A stretch of DNA of 64,000 nucleotides from JARRKU01 sp963675565. GTDB taxonomy: Bacteria > Desulfobacterota > Desulfobacteria > Desulfobacterales > Desulfosarcinaceae. The notes below the pieces were generated by a model. That model had not been told where the DNA came from. It worked only from the letters and a program-made list of their open reading frames with translations, and made no database searches. Shown here in pieces: positions 45,777-54,726 of this stretch (positions within the stretch are counted from its first letter, which is position 1; the number at the start of each line of letters is the position of its first letter). The position numbers were made by a program, and so were the translations under genes. Location: the NCBI GenBank assembly GCA_963675565.2, contig CAXXYD010000004.1, positions 1,426,001 to 1,490,000 on the forward strand, written 5' to 3'.

Positions 45777-47123
45777 ATGCGCCTGAGCGACCGCATCAAG
45801 GCGGGCAAACGATGGAAAGACGGCCGCGCCGGCAACGCTATCGCCGGCCGCACCGGCTACCACGCCGTCAAATCGCAGGTGCACTTCCGGCTGGTGGAGC
45901 AACTCGACCTGGCCTCGGTCACCGAACTGCCCCGTGAGCAGCTTGCCGGCGCCATCCGCCAGGCCCTGCAGGAAATCACCGCCACGGAGAACGTCCCCCT
46001 GAACAGCCAGGAACGCGCCGCCCTGGTGGCCGATTTGATGAACGAAATCCTCGGTCTGGGCCCCATCGAGCCCCTGGTGGCCGACGACAGCGTGCAGGAC
46101 ATCCTGGTCAACGGCCACGACCAGGTCTATGTGGAAAAAAACGGGGTGCTGCACAAAACCGCCGTGCAGTTCCGCGACAACGACCACCTGATCCAGATCA
46201 TCGACAAGATCGTCTCGCGGGTGGGCCGCCGCATCGACGAATCCTCGCCCATGGTGGACGCCCGCCTGCCCGACGGCTCGCGGGTCAACGTGATCATTCC
46301 GCCCCTGTCGCTCACCGGCCCGACCCTGTCGATCCGCAAGTTCGGCCGCACGCCCATCAGGCGTCAGGACCTGGTGGCATACCAGTCCCTGACGCCGGCC
46401 ATGCTGAAGTTCCTGCAGATGGCCATCCAGGCCAAGCTCAACCTCCTGATCTCGGGGGGCACGGGTGCCGGCAAGACCACCCTGCTCAACGTGCTGTCAG
46501 GGTTCATACCTGAAACCGAGCGCATCATCACCATAGAGGACAGCGCTGAGCTGCGGCTGAACCAGCCCCATGTGGTGAGCCTGGAGTCGCGGCCGCCCAA
46601 TATCGAGGGGGTGGGCCAGATCCGCTTGAGCGACCTGGTCAAGAACAGCCTGCGCATGCGGCCGGACCGCATCATCGTGGGCGAGGCGCGCGGCGAAGAA
46701 GCCATGGACATGCTCCAGGCCATGAACACCGGCCACCCGGGCTCCATGAGCACCATCCACGCCAATTCGGCCAGGGACGCCCTGTCGCGCATGGAAGTGA
46801 TGGTGGGCATGGGCTCAACAGCCTTTTCCGAGCAGGCCATCCGCGCTCTGATCGGCAGTGCGGTGCACATCGTGGTCCAGCTCTCCCGGCTGGCCGACGG
46901 CAAGCGCAAGGTGGTCGCCATCTCCGAGGTTTCCGGCATCGAAAACGACACTATCTGCCTGGACGACATCTTCACCTTCCGCCAGAAGGGGGTGGACGAG
47001 CAGGGCGCTGTCCTGGGACGCTTCCAGAGCGCCGGCCGCCCGCCGCGCTATGCAGATCACCTGCGCAGCTATGGCCTGGTGGTGGACGACGCCCTGTTCG
47101 ACGATACGCAGGAGGTGAACTGA
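45777..47123 (+). CDS. cpaF: Secretion ATPase CpaF/TadA
   Basis: A 448-residue type II/IV secretion ATPase with the N-terminal family region (DSVQDILVNGHDQVYVEKNG), Walker A ISGGTGAGKTTLLNVLSGFI, the Asp box IITIEDSAELRLNQPHVVSL, Walker B RMRPDRIIVGEARGEEAMDM and the His box NTGHPGSMSTIHANSARDAL. It powers Flp assembly at the inner membrane. Six bases after cpaE. Confidence 0.95.
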   Translation: MRLSDRIKAGKRWKDGRAGNAIAGRTGYHAVKSQVHFRLVEQLDLASVTELPREQLAGAIRQALQEITATENVPLNSQERAALVADLMNEILGLGPIEPLVADDSVQDILVNGHDQVYVEKNGVLHKTAVQFRDNDHLIQIIDKIVSRVGRRIDESSPMVDARLPDGSRVNVIIPPLSLTGPTLSIRKFGRTPIRRQDLVAYQSLTPAMLKFLQMAIQAKLNLLISGGTGAGKTTLLNVLSGFIPETERIITIEDSAELRLNQPHVVSLESRPPNIEGVGQIRLSDLVKNSLRMRPDRIIVGEARGEEAMDMLQAMNTGHPGSMSTIHANSARDALSRMEVMVGMGSTAFSEQAIRALIGSAVHIVVQLSRLADGKRKVVAISEVSGIENDTICLDDIFTFRQKGVDEQGAVLGRFQSAGRPPRYADHLRSYGLVVDDALFDDTQEVN

Positions 47124-47127
47124 CCCC

Positions 47128-48078
47128 ATGGGCCGACTGATCGCCATCATTGTCTTCCTGGACATCCTTTTTTTCGCCCTGTCGGCGTACTACCTGCGCA
47201 AGGACCGGCGAGGGCGCGAAAAGTCCAAGCTGATCCGACAACTCACGCCGGACGACGCCAGCGACAGCAGGCCCCTGCTGAAAACCGAACGCAAACGAAC
47301 GCGCCTGGAGCATCTGGCCGCCGGGGTGATGGATCTGGCGGTGCTGGAGTCCCTGTTGATTTCGGCCCAGTCGCCTTTGTCCATGGAACGCTTTTTGAGT
47401 TTGTCCATCGGCACAGCTTTGCTGCTGGTGCTGCCGGTGATCGTGCTGCTGCGCAACCCCGTGGCGGCGGTGGCCTGCGCGGCCGTGGGACTGATGACTC
47501 CTTTTTTCTACCTGATCCGATGTCGACGGCTGCGCGAACAGGCCCTGGTGCAGCAATTGCCCGACACCCTGGAGATGATCGTACGTGCCCTGCGCATCGG
47601 TCAGTCCGTGGATGGTGCCCTCAAGGAGGTGGCCGCCTCGTCCCCCGCCCCGGTGGGCACGGAATTCCGGCTGGTGTACGAAGAAATGGCCATGGGGCTG
47701 AGTTTCGAGCACGCCCTGACCAATTTTGAAAAACGTTTCACCCGGGTAACCGACGTCAAGATCATGTGCACGGCCTTTATTGTCCAGCGCGAAACCGGCG
47801 GCAACCTGACCCGCATTTTGTCCGGCCTGGCGGCCACCATCCGGGAGCGCTTCCAACTCAAGCGCCAGGTACGGGCCCTTACCGCCGAGGGCCGCACCAG
47901 CGCATTGATCCTGGGGCTGCTGCCCCTGTTTTTCGCCGCCATCACATATCTGTTCAATCCCCGCTATATCGACACGCTGGTCAGTCACCCGGCAGGCCGC
48001 AAACTGCTGATCCTTGCCGCGGCGTTCGTGGCCGTGGGGTTCGCGGTGATGCGGCTGATGACCAGAATCGAGGTGTAG
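47128..48078 (+). CDS. tadB: Inner-membrane platform protein TadB
   Basis: A 316-residue membrane protein with an N-terminal helix, paired central helices (LLLVLPVIVLLRNPVAAVAC), a T2SSF cytoplasmic domain (QLPDTLEMIVRALRIGQSVD; KIMCTAFIVQRETGGNLTRI) and C-terminal helices. TadB and TadC together form the platform on which CpaF/TadA acts. Confidence 0.92.
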   Translation: MGRLIAIIVFLDILFFALSAYYLRKDRRGREKSKLIRQLTPDDASDSRPLLKTERKRTRLEHLAAGVMDLAVLESLLISAQSPLSMERFLSLSIGTALLLVLPVIVLLRNPVAAVACAAVGLMTPFFYLIRCRRLREQALVQQLPDTLEMIVRALRIGQSVDGALKEVAASSPAPVGTEFRLVYEEMAMGLSFEHALTNFEKRFTRVTDVKIMCTAFIVQRETGGNLTRILSGLAATIRERFQLKRQVRALTAEGRTSALILGLLPLFFAAITYLFNPRYIDTLVSHPAGRKLLILAAAFVAVGFAVMRLMTRIEV

Positions 48079-48080
48079 GT

Positions 48081-49004
48081 ATGAGCATCGCCGTCATCAT
48101 GGCCGGAATCACGTTCCTGATGGTCTGTGCGGGAAGCATGTCCCTTTACACCTGGTACGAGATGCGACGGCGGCGCGCCCTGATCGCCCGGCGTCTGTTC
48201 GGCGACGACCCGGCCGCCAACCGCCTGCGGAGCCCCGAGGCACCGCTGCAGTGGCAGCGCATCGCCCGGCAGCTCGGCATGGTGGCCCTGCCCAAAAATG
48301 AATCCGAACTGGTGGACATCCGCCGCCTGCTGGTCTGGGCGGGCTTTCGCGGCGACCAGGCGCCGGTTTACTACTTCGGCTGCAAGCTGGGCCTGGCCCT
48401 GGTGCTGGGCGGTCTCTACCTGATGGTGATGGTCGCCGCCGGGGCCACGCCCCGGATCCTGCTGTTCACTTTTTTTCCCCTGGCGGCGGGCTACTACTTG
48501 CCGGGGGTGCTGCTCAAGCTGGCCGTGGCCCGACGCCGGCAGCGGATCTTCAAGGAGTTGCCCGACGCCCTGGACCTGCTGCTGATCTGCATCGACGCCG
48601 GCCTGAGCTTCGACATGGCCCTGTACCGCATCAGCAGGGAGCTGGCCCACATCTGCCCGGTGCTCTCGGCCGAGTTCGGCCAGTACTTCCTCGAAATCAA
48701 GAGCGGCCTGCCGCGCAAGGCCGTGCTGCAGAATCTGGCCGCACGCAACGGTTCCGACAGCCTCACCAGCGTGGTCAACGTCCTGCTGCAGTCGGCGCGC
48801 TTCGGCACCGACATCGCCGAGGCCCTGCGGGTCTACATCCGCTCCATGCGCACCGAGCGTCGCCAGACGGCGGAAGAAAAGGGCGCCAAGATATCCACCC
48901 AACTGACCTTTCCCATGGTGGTGCTTATCCTGCCGGCCCTGCTCATCGTCATCCTCGGCCCGGCGGTGATCAATATCCTGGAACGCCTGCAGGGAGGATT
49001 TTGA
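48081..49004 (+). CDS. tadC: Inner-membrane platform protein TadC
   Basis: A 307-residue membrane protein, the second T2SSF-type platform subunit: N-terminal helix, central helix pair (VLGGLYLMVMVAAGATPRIL), cytoplasmic domain (LPDALDLLLICIDAGLSFDM) and late helix TFPMVVLILPALLIVILGPA. The ATG at 48081 follows GAGGTGTAGGT. The longer upstream frame overlaps tadB and was rejected. Confidence 0.92.
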   Translation: MSIAVIMAGITFLMVCAGSMSLYTWYEMRRRRALIARRLFGDDPAANRLRSPEAPLQWQRIARQLGMVALPKNESELVDIRRLLVWAGFRGDQAPVYYFGCKLGLALVLGGLYLMVMVAAGATPRILLFTFFPLAAGYYLPGVLLKLAVARRRQRIFKELPDALDLLLICIDAGLSFDMALYRISRELAHICPVLSAEFGQYFLEIKSGLPRKAVLQNLAARNGSDSLTSVVNVLLQSARFGTDIAEALRVYIRSMRTERRQTAEEKGAKISTQLTFPMVVLILPALLIVILGPAVINILERLQGGF

Positions 49005-49006
49005 GC

Positions 49007-49771
49007 ATGGCTTGTTTCTACCGCCTCGCATTCGCAGCAGCATGGACGGCCGCTCTGGTAGCCGTCGGCTGCGCCGGCAACAGCACCTTCGAACGGCAAC
49101 ACCAATCAGCCGCTGCGCAACAGGCCGAACAGCGGGCCGAAAAGAGCCGTCCCAATGCCCCCAACCACTTGGCCCTGGCCCGCCAGTTGATGGAAAAAGC
49201 GTTCTACCAGGTCGCCCTGGTGCAGCTGGAAATGGCCCGCGACAAAGGGCCCGAGCAGGTGGAGACCTACCACCTCATGGGCCTGTGCCACCGTGGGCTT
49301 AACCAGCCCAAACAGGCCGTGGCCTATTTTTTCAAGGCCCTGGAAATGAACGACCGCTACGCGCCGGCCTACAACGGCATGGGCCTGACCGTGCAGATGA
49401 TGGGCGACCGCACCCTGGCTTACCGCTCGTTCCGCAAGGCAATCGCCCTGGACCCGGCGCAGGCCGATTTTCACAACAACCTGGGGTACCTGCTGCTTCA
49501 GGACCAGCGCCACGCCGAGGCCGAAGCCGTGCTGCGCGACGCCCTGGCCATCGACCCCAAACTGGTGGTGGCGCGCAACAACTTGGCCATCTGCCTGGGC
49601 CTGCAGGGCAAGGATCGCCAGGCCATGGAAATCCTGCTGGCCACTCATCCGCCGGCGACGGCCTTTCGCAACATGAGCGCCATCTATCACCGGCGCGGCG
49701 ACACCGTAAAGGCCTCGGCCATGCAACAAAAGGCCGACGAACATGACAACCGCGAAGGAAAACAACCATGA
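49007..49771 (+). CDS. tadD: TPR lipoprotein TadD
   Basis: A 254-residue protein with a lipoprotein signal (AAWTAALVAVGCAGNS) and TPR repeats (TYHLMGLCHRGLNQPKQAVA; ADFHNNLGYLLLQDQRHAEA). TadD is thought to assist secretin assembly. The ATG at 49007 is preferred; a TTG at 49001 is closer to the AGGGAGG site. It overlaps the next gene by four bases (ATGA). Confidence 0.88.
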   Translation: MACFYRLAFAAAWTAALVAVGCAGNSTFERQHQSAAAQQAEQRAEKSRPNAPNHLALARQLMEKAFYQVALVQLEMARDKGPEQVETYHLMGLCHRGLNQPKQAVAYFFKALEMNDRYAPAYNGMGLTVQMMGDRTLAYRSFRKAIALDPAQADFHNNLGYLLLQDQRHAEAEAVLRDALAIDPKLVVARNNLAICLGLQGKDRQAMEILLATHPPATAFRNMSAIYHRRGDTVKASAMQQKADEHDNREGKQP

Positions 49772-50067
49772 CACTGCTGCACCATTCAGTACGCCGTTCC
49801 ATGTTTATAGCCGGCCTGCTGGCCCTCTTTCTGCTGACCGCCTGCGCCGCCAGTACCAGCGCCCCGCACCACTATTCGCCGGATTTCGGTCAGAGCCTGG
49901 AAACCGGCTTCGCACGTCAGACAATCAATCCGCAAGGGCCCGCCGACCGCTCCCCGACGGCAGAGACGCCGGGTGATCTGATCGACCAGATCTACCAGAA
50001 GCGCTACATCAAGATGATGACCGAGGAGAAAGACGACGAGGACGATGTGAGCAGCGAGTTGAACTAG
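49768..50067 (+). CDS. Small lipoprotein of the tad cluster
   Basis: A 99-residue protein with a lipoprotein signal peptide (MFIAGLLALFLLTACAAS) and a charged, acidic C-terminus rich in lysine and glutamate. It overlaps tadD and abuts tadG. It may play the RcpB/TadD-accessory role of other tad loci, but no family signature is recognised. Confidence 0.75.
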   Translation: MTLLHHSVRRSMFIAGLLALFLLTACAASTSAPHHYSPDFGQSLETGFARQTINPQGPADRSPTAETPGDLIDQIYQKRYIKMMTEEKDDEDDVSSELN

Positions 50068-50068
50068 A

Positions 50069-51484
50069 ATGGCAACTGGGTTTCAAATTGCTGAAATGCT
50101 GCGACCACTGCGCACCCGCAAACCCCTTTTTTTGTCGCCCCTGGGAAACTGCCGGGGCAATGTGGCCGTGACGGTGGCCCTGTCGCTGACCGTCATCCTG
50201 GGCATGATGGCCCTGACCCTGGATACCGGCTACATGATCGGGGAGAAAAACCGCTTCCAGAACGCCGCTGAGGCGGCGGCCATGGCCGGTGGCGTCGCGC
50301 TGTGCGGTGATGGTGCCGAGGCCGCCCGCCAGGTGCTGCTCGAAAATCTGGGGCAAGATGATGCCGACGGGCAGCTGCCGGAAAATTACGATCTGGTCGT
50401 CACCGTAGGGTACTACGACGAAGCCGGCGAATACGATTTTTCGGACGACTCCCGGTTCGGGTACCGGAATTTTATCGAAAAAGAGCACATGCCGGAAGGC
50501 GTTTATGAAAACGCCGTCCTGGTCAGGCTGGTCGTTGAAGAGCAGTCCCTGACTCCCGGCCTGATTACCGACGAAACAGTCAGGCTCAAAGCCGCGGCCG
50601 TATCCTACCTGCGCTCCTTCGGTATGCTCTCCCTGGGAACGGAAGCGGGGGACGGGATCGAAGTGGGAGAATCCGGGGCCTTTGATGCAAATGAACCGGT
50701 ATTTAGAAACGGCGATATTCATGCCAACGGCGATATCGTTTTTGAAAACAATGCCCCCGATATCGACGGCGATACGGTATCGGTGACCGCCCACGGGACG
50801 GTAACAGGCTATGGCGGAGGCCTTTCAAACGCGGATATGTTGAAATTGCCGCCGGCAGATGCCTATCTTGAAAAGCTGTACCAAAAGGCCGACAGGATCC
50901 TGGACGAGGGAAATTTCCCTTCCACCTCCTCCACCTCCTGGCCGGTTGCGACTGACGGCAACATATACCGGTGTGTTGGTACTGAGCATGATTTCGCACC
51001 GCATCCGGGCGATCACGGCGGCATCATATATTATTTCAACTTCAGCAATCCGTCATCATACCTGGCCCTGGTCAACCGGTTTGAGGAAGACGACAGGATC
51101 ACCAATCTGACCATTGCGACCAATACCTCGATTAAAGTTGGGAATCGGCATGCGACAACCCATTATTGGGGCGGCGACGGCCACACGGTAGTCATCGTTG
51201 CCAAAAGAGATATCGACTTTGGGAGCAATCCCATGCGGTATACCGCCAATAGCTGTAATTTTGATGGCGTGACATTGATAGCCGGCGGCGATATATTTTT
51301 TCGCGCGTCGTCGTGGTGGACCGGGACCATGGAGGGAACGAGACGGCTGCGAATGATTGCCGACGGGAAAATATCGATCCCCGGAAAGCACTCTACCCAC
51401 CCAATGGCGTTCGATTTCAGCTTCGGCCCCCCGTGCCCCCCCACTATCGTCAAGCTCGGCAGGCCTTTGAAAGCGGAGCAATGA
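50069..51484 (+). CDS. tadG: TadG-like pilus assembly protein
   Basis: A 471-residue protein. A TadE/G-type membrane segment (GNVAVTVALSLTVILGMMAL TLDTGY region, near residues 35-60) is followed by KNRFQNAAEAAAMAGGVALC, a Tad-pilus motif, then a long beta-rich periplasmic region including a polymer-like EFENNAPDIDGD segment. The last visible gene of the tad cluster. A separate tadF is absent. Confidence 0.85.
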   Translation: MATGFQIAEMLRPLRTRKPLFLSPLGNCRGNVAVTVALSLTVILGMMALTLDTGYMIGEKNRFQNAAEAAAMAGGVALCGDGAEAARQVLLENLGQDDADGQLPENYDLVVTVGYYDEAGEYDFSDDSRFGYRNFIEKEHMPEGVYENAVLVRLVVEEQSLTPGLITDETVRLKAAAVSYLRSFGMLSLGTEAGDGIEVGESGAFDANEPVFRNGDIHANGDIVFENNAPDIDGDTVSVTAHGTVTGYGGGLSNADMLKLPPADAYLEKLYQKADRILDEGNFPSTSSTSWPVATDGNIYRCVGTEHDFAPHPGDHGGIIYYFNFSNPSSYLALVNRFEEDDRITNLTIATNTSIKVGNRHATTHYWGGDGHTVVIVAKRDIDFGSNPMRYTANSCNFDGVTLIAGGDIFFRASSWWTGTMEGTRRLRMIADGKISIPGKHSTHPMAFDFSFGPPCPPTIVKLGRPLKAEQ

Positions 51485-51530
51485 AAAAGACATCCGTTCT
51501 CAAGAAAAAATTATCGCCCGGATTTCTTCC

Positions 51531-52142
51531 TTAATAGAATTTTTTGGACTGCACCGGCCGGCCGCTGATCAGGAAGACGACGGTTACCGGCTCGGAGTGG
51601 CTGCACTGCTCCTTGTACAGGTGGGCCAGCTCTTCCATGAGGTCTTCCCTCTTCTCGGAATTGCCGGCATCTTTCGGCTCGGCCCAAAAAAACACCACGC
51701 CCGTGTCATGGACGACGATATTGGAAACCGGCTTGCCGCCCATGGCAAGTTCACGGAACCTTTCTTCTTCCGGCGTCATGGTGTGTGCGGAAAAAGGGCG
51801 GTGCATTTTTTCCAATGCCTCCTGGTCCTTTGCCTGGGTCCCATCGGTTTGTTCAGGCACCGAGTCTTGCTCAAAGGATGGTAAAGCTTCGTTCTCATTT
51901 TCCCCAAGCCCTTTCTCTTCATGAGCCGCTTGTGTATGACCAGGGCCATTGGAGACCGTGTGAATCGACGGTTCACCACCACTAAGGTTCGCCCTGCCGC
52001 TTTCGGACTCGTCTGTGATTTTCGAGTTGACCAGATAGACCAAAATACCCGCGAGGACAATAACCAAGAATATTCTGGATGTGGTGGTGCCAAAGAAGAT
52101 ATGCCGCAATGCAAAGGTCCCGAGAGAAAGGTTAATCTTCAT
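51531..52142 (-). CDS. Hypothetical membrane-anchored protein
   Basis: A 203-residue protein with one membrane helix near residues 22-40 (RIFLVIVLAGILVYLVNS), a disordered acidic linker of about 70 residues, and a C-terminal domain (VSNIVVHDTGVVFFWAEPKD ... PVTVVFLISGRPVQSKKFY). Convergent with tadG. No family is recognised; a periplasmic location for the C-domain is likely. Confidence 0.7.
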   Translation of the reverse strand: MKINLSLGTFALRHIFFGTTTSRIFLVIVLAGILVYLVNSKITDESESGRANLSGGEPSIHTVSNGPGHTQAAHEEKGLGENENEALPSFEQDSVPEQTDGTQAKDQEALEKMHRPFSAHTMTPEEERFRELAMGGKPVSNIVVHDTGVVFFWAEPKDAGNSEKREDLMEELAHLYKEQCSHSEPVTVVFLISGRPVQSKKFY

Positions 52143-52320
52143 CCATCTTTTTGATAGATTATTACGTATCGTTACCAGGACGCAAACGTCTTAATTTTCA
52201 CACTAAATTTAGCTTATTCCTTGTTACGTGCGACCCGATCCACTCCCTCGGTCAGCAAGGTTGAACTTTCCAAGTTTCACACTTGTAAACCCCTTCCACG
52301 ATCGCGTCTATGCCGATGAA

Positions 52321-52345
52321 GAGGCTAGGTTCCGGACCTAGCCTC
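52321..52345. repeat. Perfect inverted repeat downstream of the VPLPA cluster
   Basis: GAGGCTAGGT and ACCTAGCCTC pair exactly around a TCCGG loop. It lies 52 bases past the stop of the last VPLPA-CTERM gene on the minus strand. No T-tract follows, so it may protect the 3' end or be a factor-assisted terminator. Confidence 0.5.
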
Positions 52346-52396
52346 TAATGAAGTTCACATCCTGCCAAGATAAAATATTCAAAGGCTGGCCATTGA

Positions 52397-53023
52397 TTAC
52401 CTCATCCTTCTCCGGGCTCCGGTCAATCCCAAAAGCCCAGAGCCTAGCAGCAGCACTGCGCCGGGGATTGGAACAGCGGCTACGTCGGGGCCTGTGGTCT
52501 GTTCAAGGTAATAGGGGTCCCAATTTTCTCCAAGGTAAAATGCATCATCCATAGGGTCCCAGTATTCAATCATTATATCCCACTCACCATCGAGGACTGC
52601 ATCCAGAACTGTTGCATACAGCGTTCCGATGAGCAATTCCGAATTTGCCGCAACAGTGTATGTAGCAAACATGGAATTGTTTGCATCAAAGCTGCCCCAC
52701 CAATCCTCATAGCCTGTGGCTTCATCGTTCCTCGGCTCAGTCCATTCAGTAAATATGTGCTCTGTAAAATTTGCCGGATCTTCATATTCAAAACCTGCAA
52801 AAGCAAGTTCATCGGAATCCAGCCACAAGGAATAGCTGTATATTCCCATTGTTATATCATTTTCGGTATCACCGATTAAATAGATCCCGAAATCCATCGT
52901 TGTCCCGGTCTCCGTAATCACGGTTCCAGAAGGACGAATCTCTATAGTAGGCATTGCAAAACCATATGACGACATCATGAAAACCGAAATCAATAATACC
53001 ATTATTGCTTTTATCGCTCGCAT
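52397..53023 (-). CDS. VPLPA-CTERM sorted surface protein
   Basis: A 208-residue exported protein. The ATG at 53023 has AAGGAG eight bases upstream and begins a signal peptide (AIKAIMVLLISVFMMSSYGFA). The body is beta-rich and acidic. The C-terminus has the exosortase sorting tail: VPIPGAVLLLGSGLLGLTG followed by ARRRMR. It is an expected XrtD substrate. Repeated DxD and YWDP segments suggest a calcium-binding or carbohydrate-binding beta-sandwich, but no family is assigned. Confidence 0.85.
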   Translation of the reverse strand: MRAIKAIMVLLISVFMMSSYGFAMPTIEIRPSGTVITETGTTMDFGIYLIGDTENDITMGIYSYSLWLDSDELAFAGFEYEDPANFTEHIFTEWTEPRNDEATGYEDWWGSFDANNSMFATYTVAANSELLIGTLYATVLDAVLDGEWDIMIEYWDPMDDAFYLGENWDPYYLEQTTGPDVAAVPIPGAVLLLGSGLLGLTGARRRMR

Positions 53024-53046
53024 GGTGATAACTCCTTTTTCGATGA

Positions 53047-54576
53047 TTAATACCAAGGTTCAGAAGTATTGAACCTGACTCCGAATTTGGCTTTATCAAG
53101 AATATTTATAGAACCATTGCTATCGAAATCACAATCCGGATTGTACGTGGTAAAAGCCTGACCCAATATCGCCTTATCGGCTATATTCACGGAACCATTG
53201 TTATTAAAATCCGCATCGACGGCATTCCCGTACATATCCCCGTCCGTATCCTCCTGCCCGGCATTGGCGGTCTCCGGAGCGTTGTCCAGGCTGTCGGGCA
53301 CGCCGTCGTTGTCATAGTCGGCCGCCACGGTGATGCCCACCACCTGGTCCGGGGAGTTGGGATCGTTCTGGTTGTGGTCCATGTCCAGATAGAGCCGGTT
53401 GCCGGTAATGGACGGAAATTGGGTGGGGTCCGTGTATCCGCCCGTGTCGATGTCCGCTTCGCCGTCAAAGGCCATGCCCCGGTGCCAGTCCCAGTTATCG
53501 TTTCCGGTGCTGTCGGTATCGGTGATGTACTTGGTGGCGTAGCTTCCCTCATGCGGGTATACCTGGATCACGGCGCCGTATTCGTAGTTCTCGCCCCAAC
53601 TGCTGTAAGTGTTCAGGCTCACGTAGACATTGCCGCCGGAATCGGCCTCGATGTCGTTCGGGCCCCAGTTGTATGTCGTACCGGCCCGCGTGCCGAGATC
53701 GATCACCACCGTGGCGTCGCTCCACTGAAGGTAGGTCCCGCCGGCGATCACCGCATCCACCTGGGCCTTGGTCCACATTCCCAGTCGGCAGGCCTCGATG
53801 TGCATGGTCGGGTCCCACCCCAAAAGATACTCGCCGCTCCATAGATTACCGGCACTGTCGATGGCGAAACCGGATGAATAGCCGCCTACGTCAAGGATCA
53901 ACGTAACCGCGTTGGTAACCTGATCGATATGCCAGATGGCGTGATCGACATCGGCCGGCGGTTCCCATTCGTCCCCGGCCAGGCCGGCGAAAAAGATCTC
54001 CCCGTCCAGGGCGCTCACCTCGACCTCCCAGTTGTAGTCGATATCGGGAACCTCCAACTGCGGCGTGGCCGGGTACACGCTCAGGTCGTCGGGGGACCAG
54101 GGAACCGAGTAAAAGCCCGCCCCCGATCCTCCGGTAAAGGAGAACCAGACCTCGTTCCCGATGATCTTGACGCACTGGGGCCAGCCGCCGCCATCATCCA
54201 CCAGGGTGGTCACATATTCACCGGTTTGGGTGTACATATTGGTCTCCATCCATTGCTCGTACGGCTCTTCCTGGTAAAATGAATTCTGGTGCACGTAAAC
54301 CCTGGCCAGCAAACCGTCGTTGTTCGGGTTTGCCCCGTCGAAGTATTCGGCCACATCCGCATAGCCGACGTCCAGACCGCCGGAGTACCATTCATAGAGG
54401 CCATTGGCCGCCTGGTCCTCATGATATAGGGTTTTGATCGTGTAGTCGTGAGCCGCATAACCGGCCTCCGGCGTCACCCTTTCTGAATCGGCAGAGACCG
54501 GCACGGCCAACAACGCTGTTACCAAGGCAATCCCGAAAAGCAGGCCCGGGATTTTGTTCCATCTCTTGAATTTCAT
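53047..54576 (-). CDS. Secreted beta-propeller-like protein with TSP3/dockerin C-terminus
   Basis: A 509-residue exported protein: signal peptide (GLLFGIALVTALLAVPVSA), then about 380 residues of repeating beta-strand units (GFAIDSAGNLWSGEY, IEADSGGNVYVSLNTYSSWG and similar) typical of a beta-propeller. The C-terminus has a thrombospondin type-3-like run (YDNDGVPDSLDNAPETANAG) and two dockerin-type calcium repeats (DFNNNGSVNIADKAILGQAF and DFDSNGSINILDKAKFGVRF). It lacks the VPLPA tail of all its neighbours, so it may attach through its dockerin to another surface protein. A BtuG-like corrinoid-binding role is possible given the riboswitch upstream of the cluster, but unproven. Confidence 0.8.
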   Translation of the reverse strand: MKFKRWNKIPGLLFGIALVTALLAVPVSADSERVTPEAGYAAHDYTIKTLYHEDQAANGLYEWYSGGLDVGYADVAEYFDGANPNNDGLLARVYVHQNSFYQEEPYEQWMETNMYTQTGEYVTTLVDDGGGWPQCVKIIGNEVWFSFTGGSGAGFYSVPWSPDDLSVYPATPQLEVPDIDYNWEVEVSALDGEIFFAGLAGDEWEPPADVDHAIWHIDQVTNAVTLILDVGGYSSGFAIDSAGNLWSGEYLLGWDPTMHIEACRLGMWTKAQVDAVIAGGTYLQWSDATVVIDLGTRAGTTYNWGPNDIEADSGGNVYVSLNTYSSWGENYEYGAVIQVYPHEGSYATKYITDTDSTGNDNWDWHRGMAFDGEADIDTGGYTDPTQFPSITGNRLYLDMDHNQNDPNSPDQVVGITVAADYDNDGVPDSLDNAPETANAGQEDTDGDMYGNAVDADFNNNGSVNIADKAILGQAFTTYNPDCDFDSNGSINILDKAKFGVRFNTSEPWY

Positions 54577-54670
54577 GGCATTTCCTTTTGGCTTGACAAT
54601 GATAAGGTGAGAAAAACCCATTCGGAATTTACATGCCTGATACTAAAAAAACTTGAACAATCCTGCTGAA

Positions 54671-54693
54671 TGCTTGACCGAATTTGCACTTTT
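54671..54693. promoter_or_regulatory. Promoter motif matching the riboswitch-1 upstream repeats
   Basis: TGCTTGACCGAATTTGCACT here matches TGCTTGACCGAATGTGCC at 40561 with only one or two differences, and a weaker CTTGA copy lies 21 bp away at 54652. It sits about 100 bases upstream of the beta-propeller gene (minus strand), so that gene may have its own promoter under the same regulator as the exopolysaccharide leader. Confidence 0.4.
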
Positions 54694-54726
54694 GGTTTCA
54701 CCCTCCCTCCAACCATCGGTATCGGA

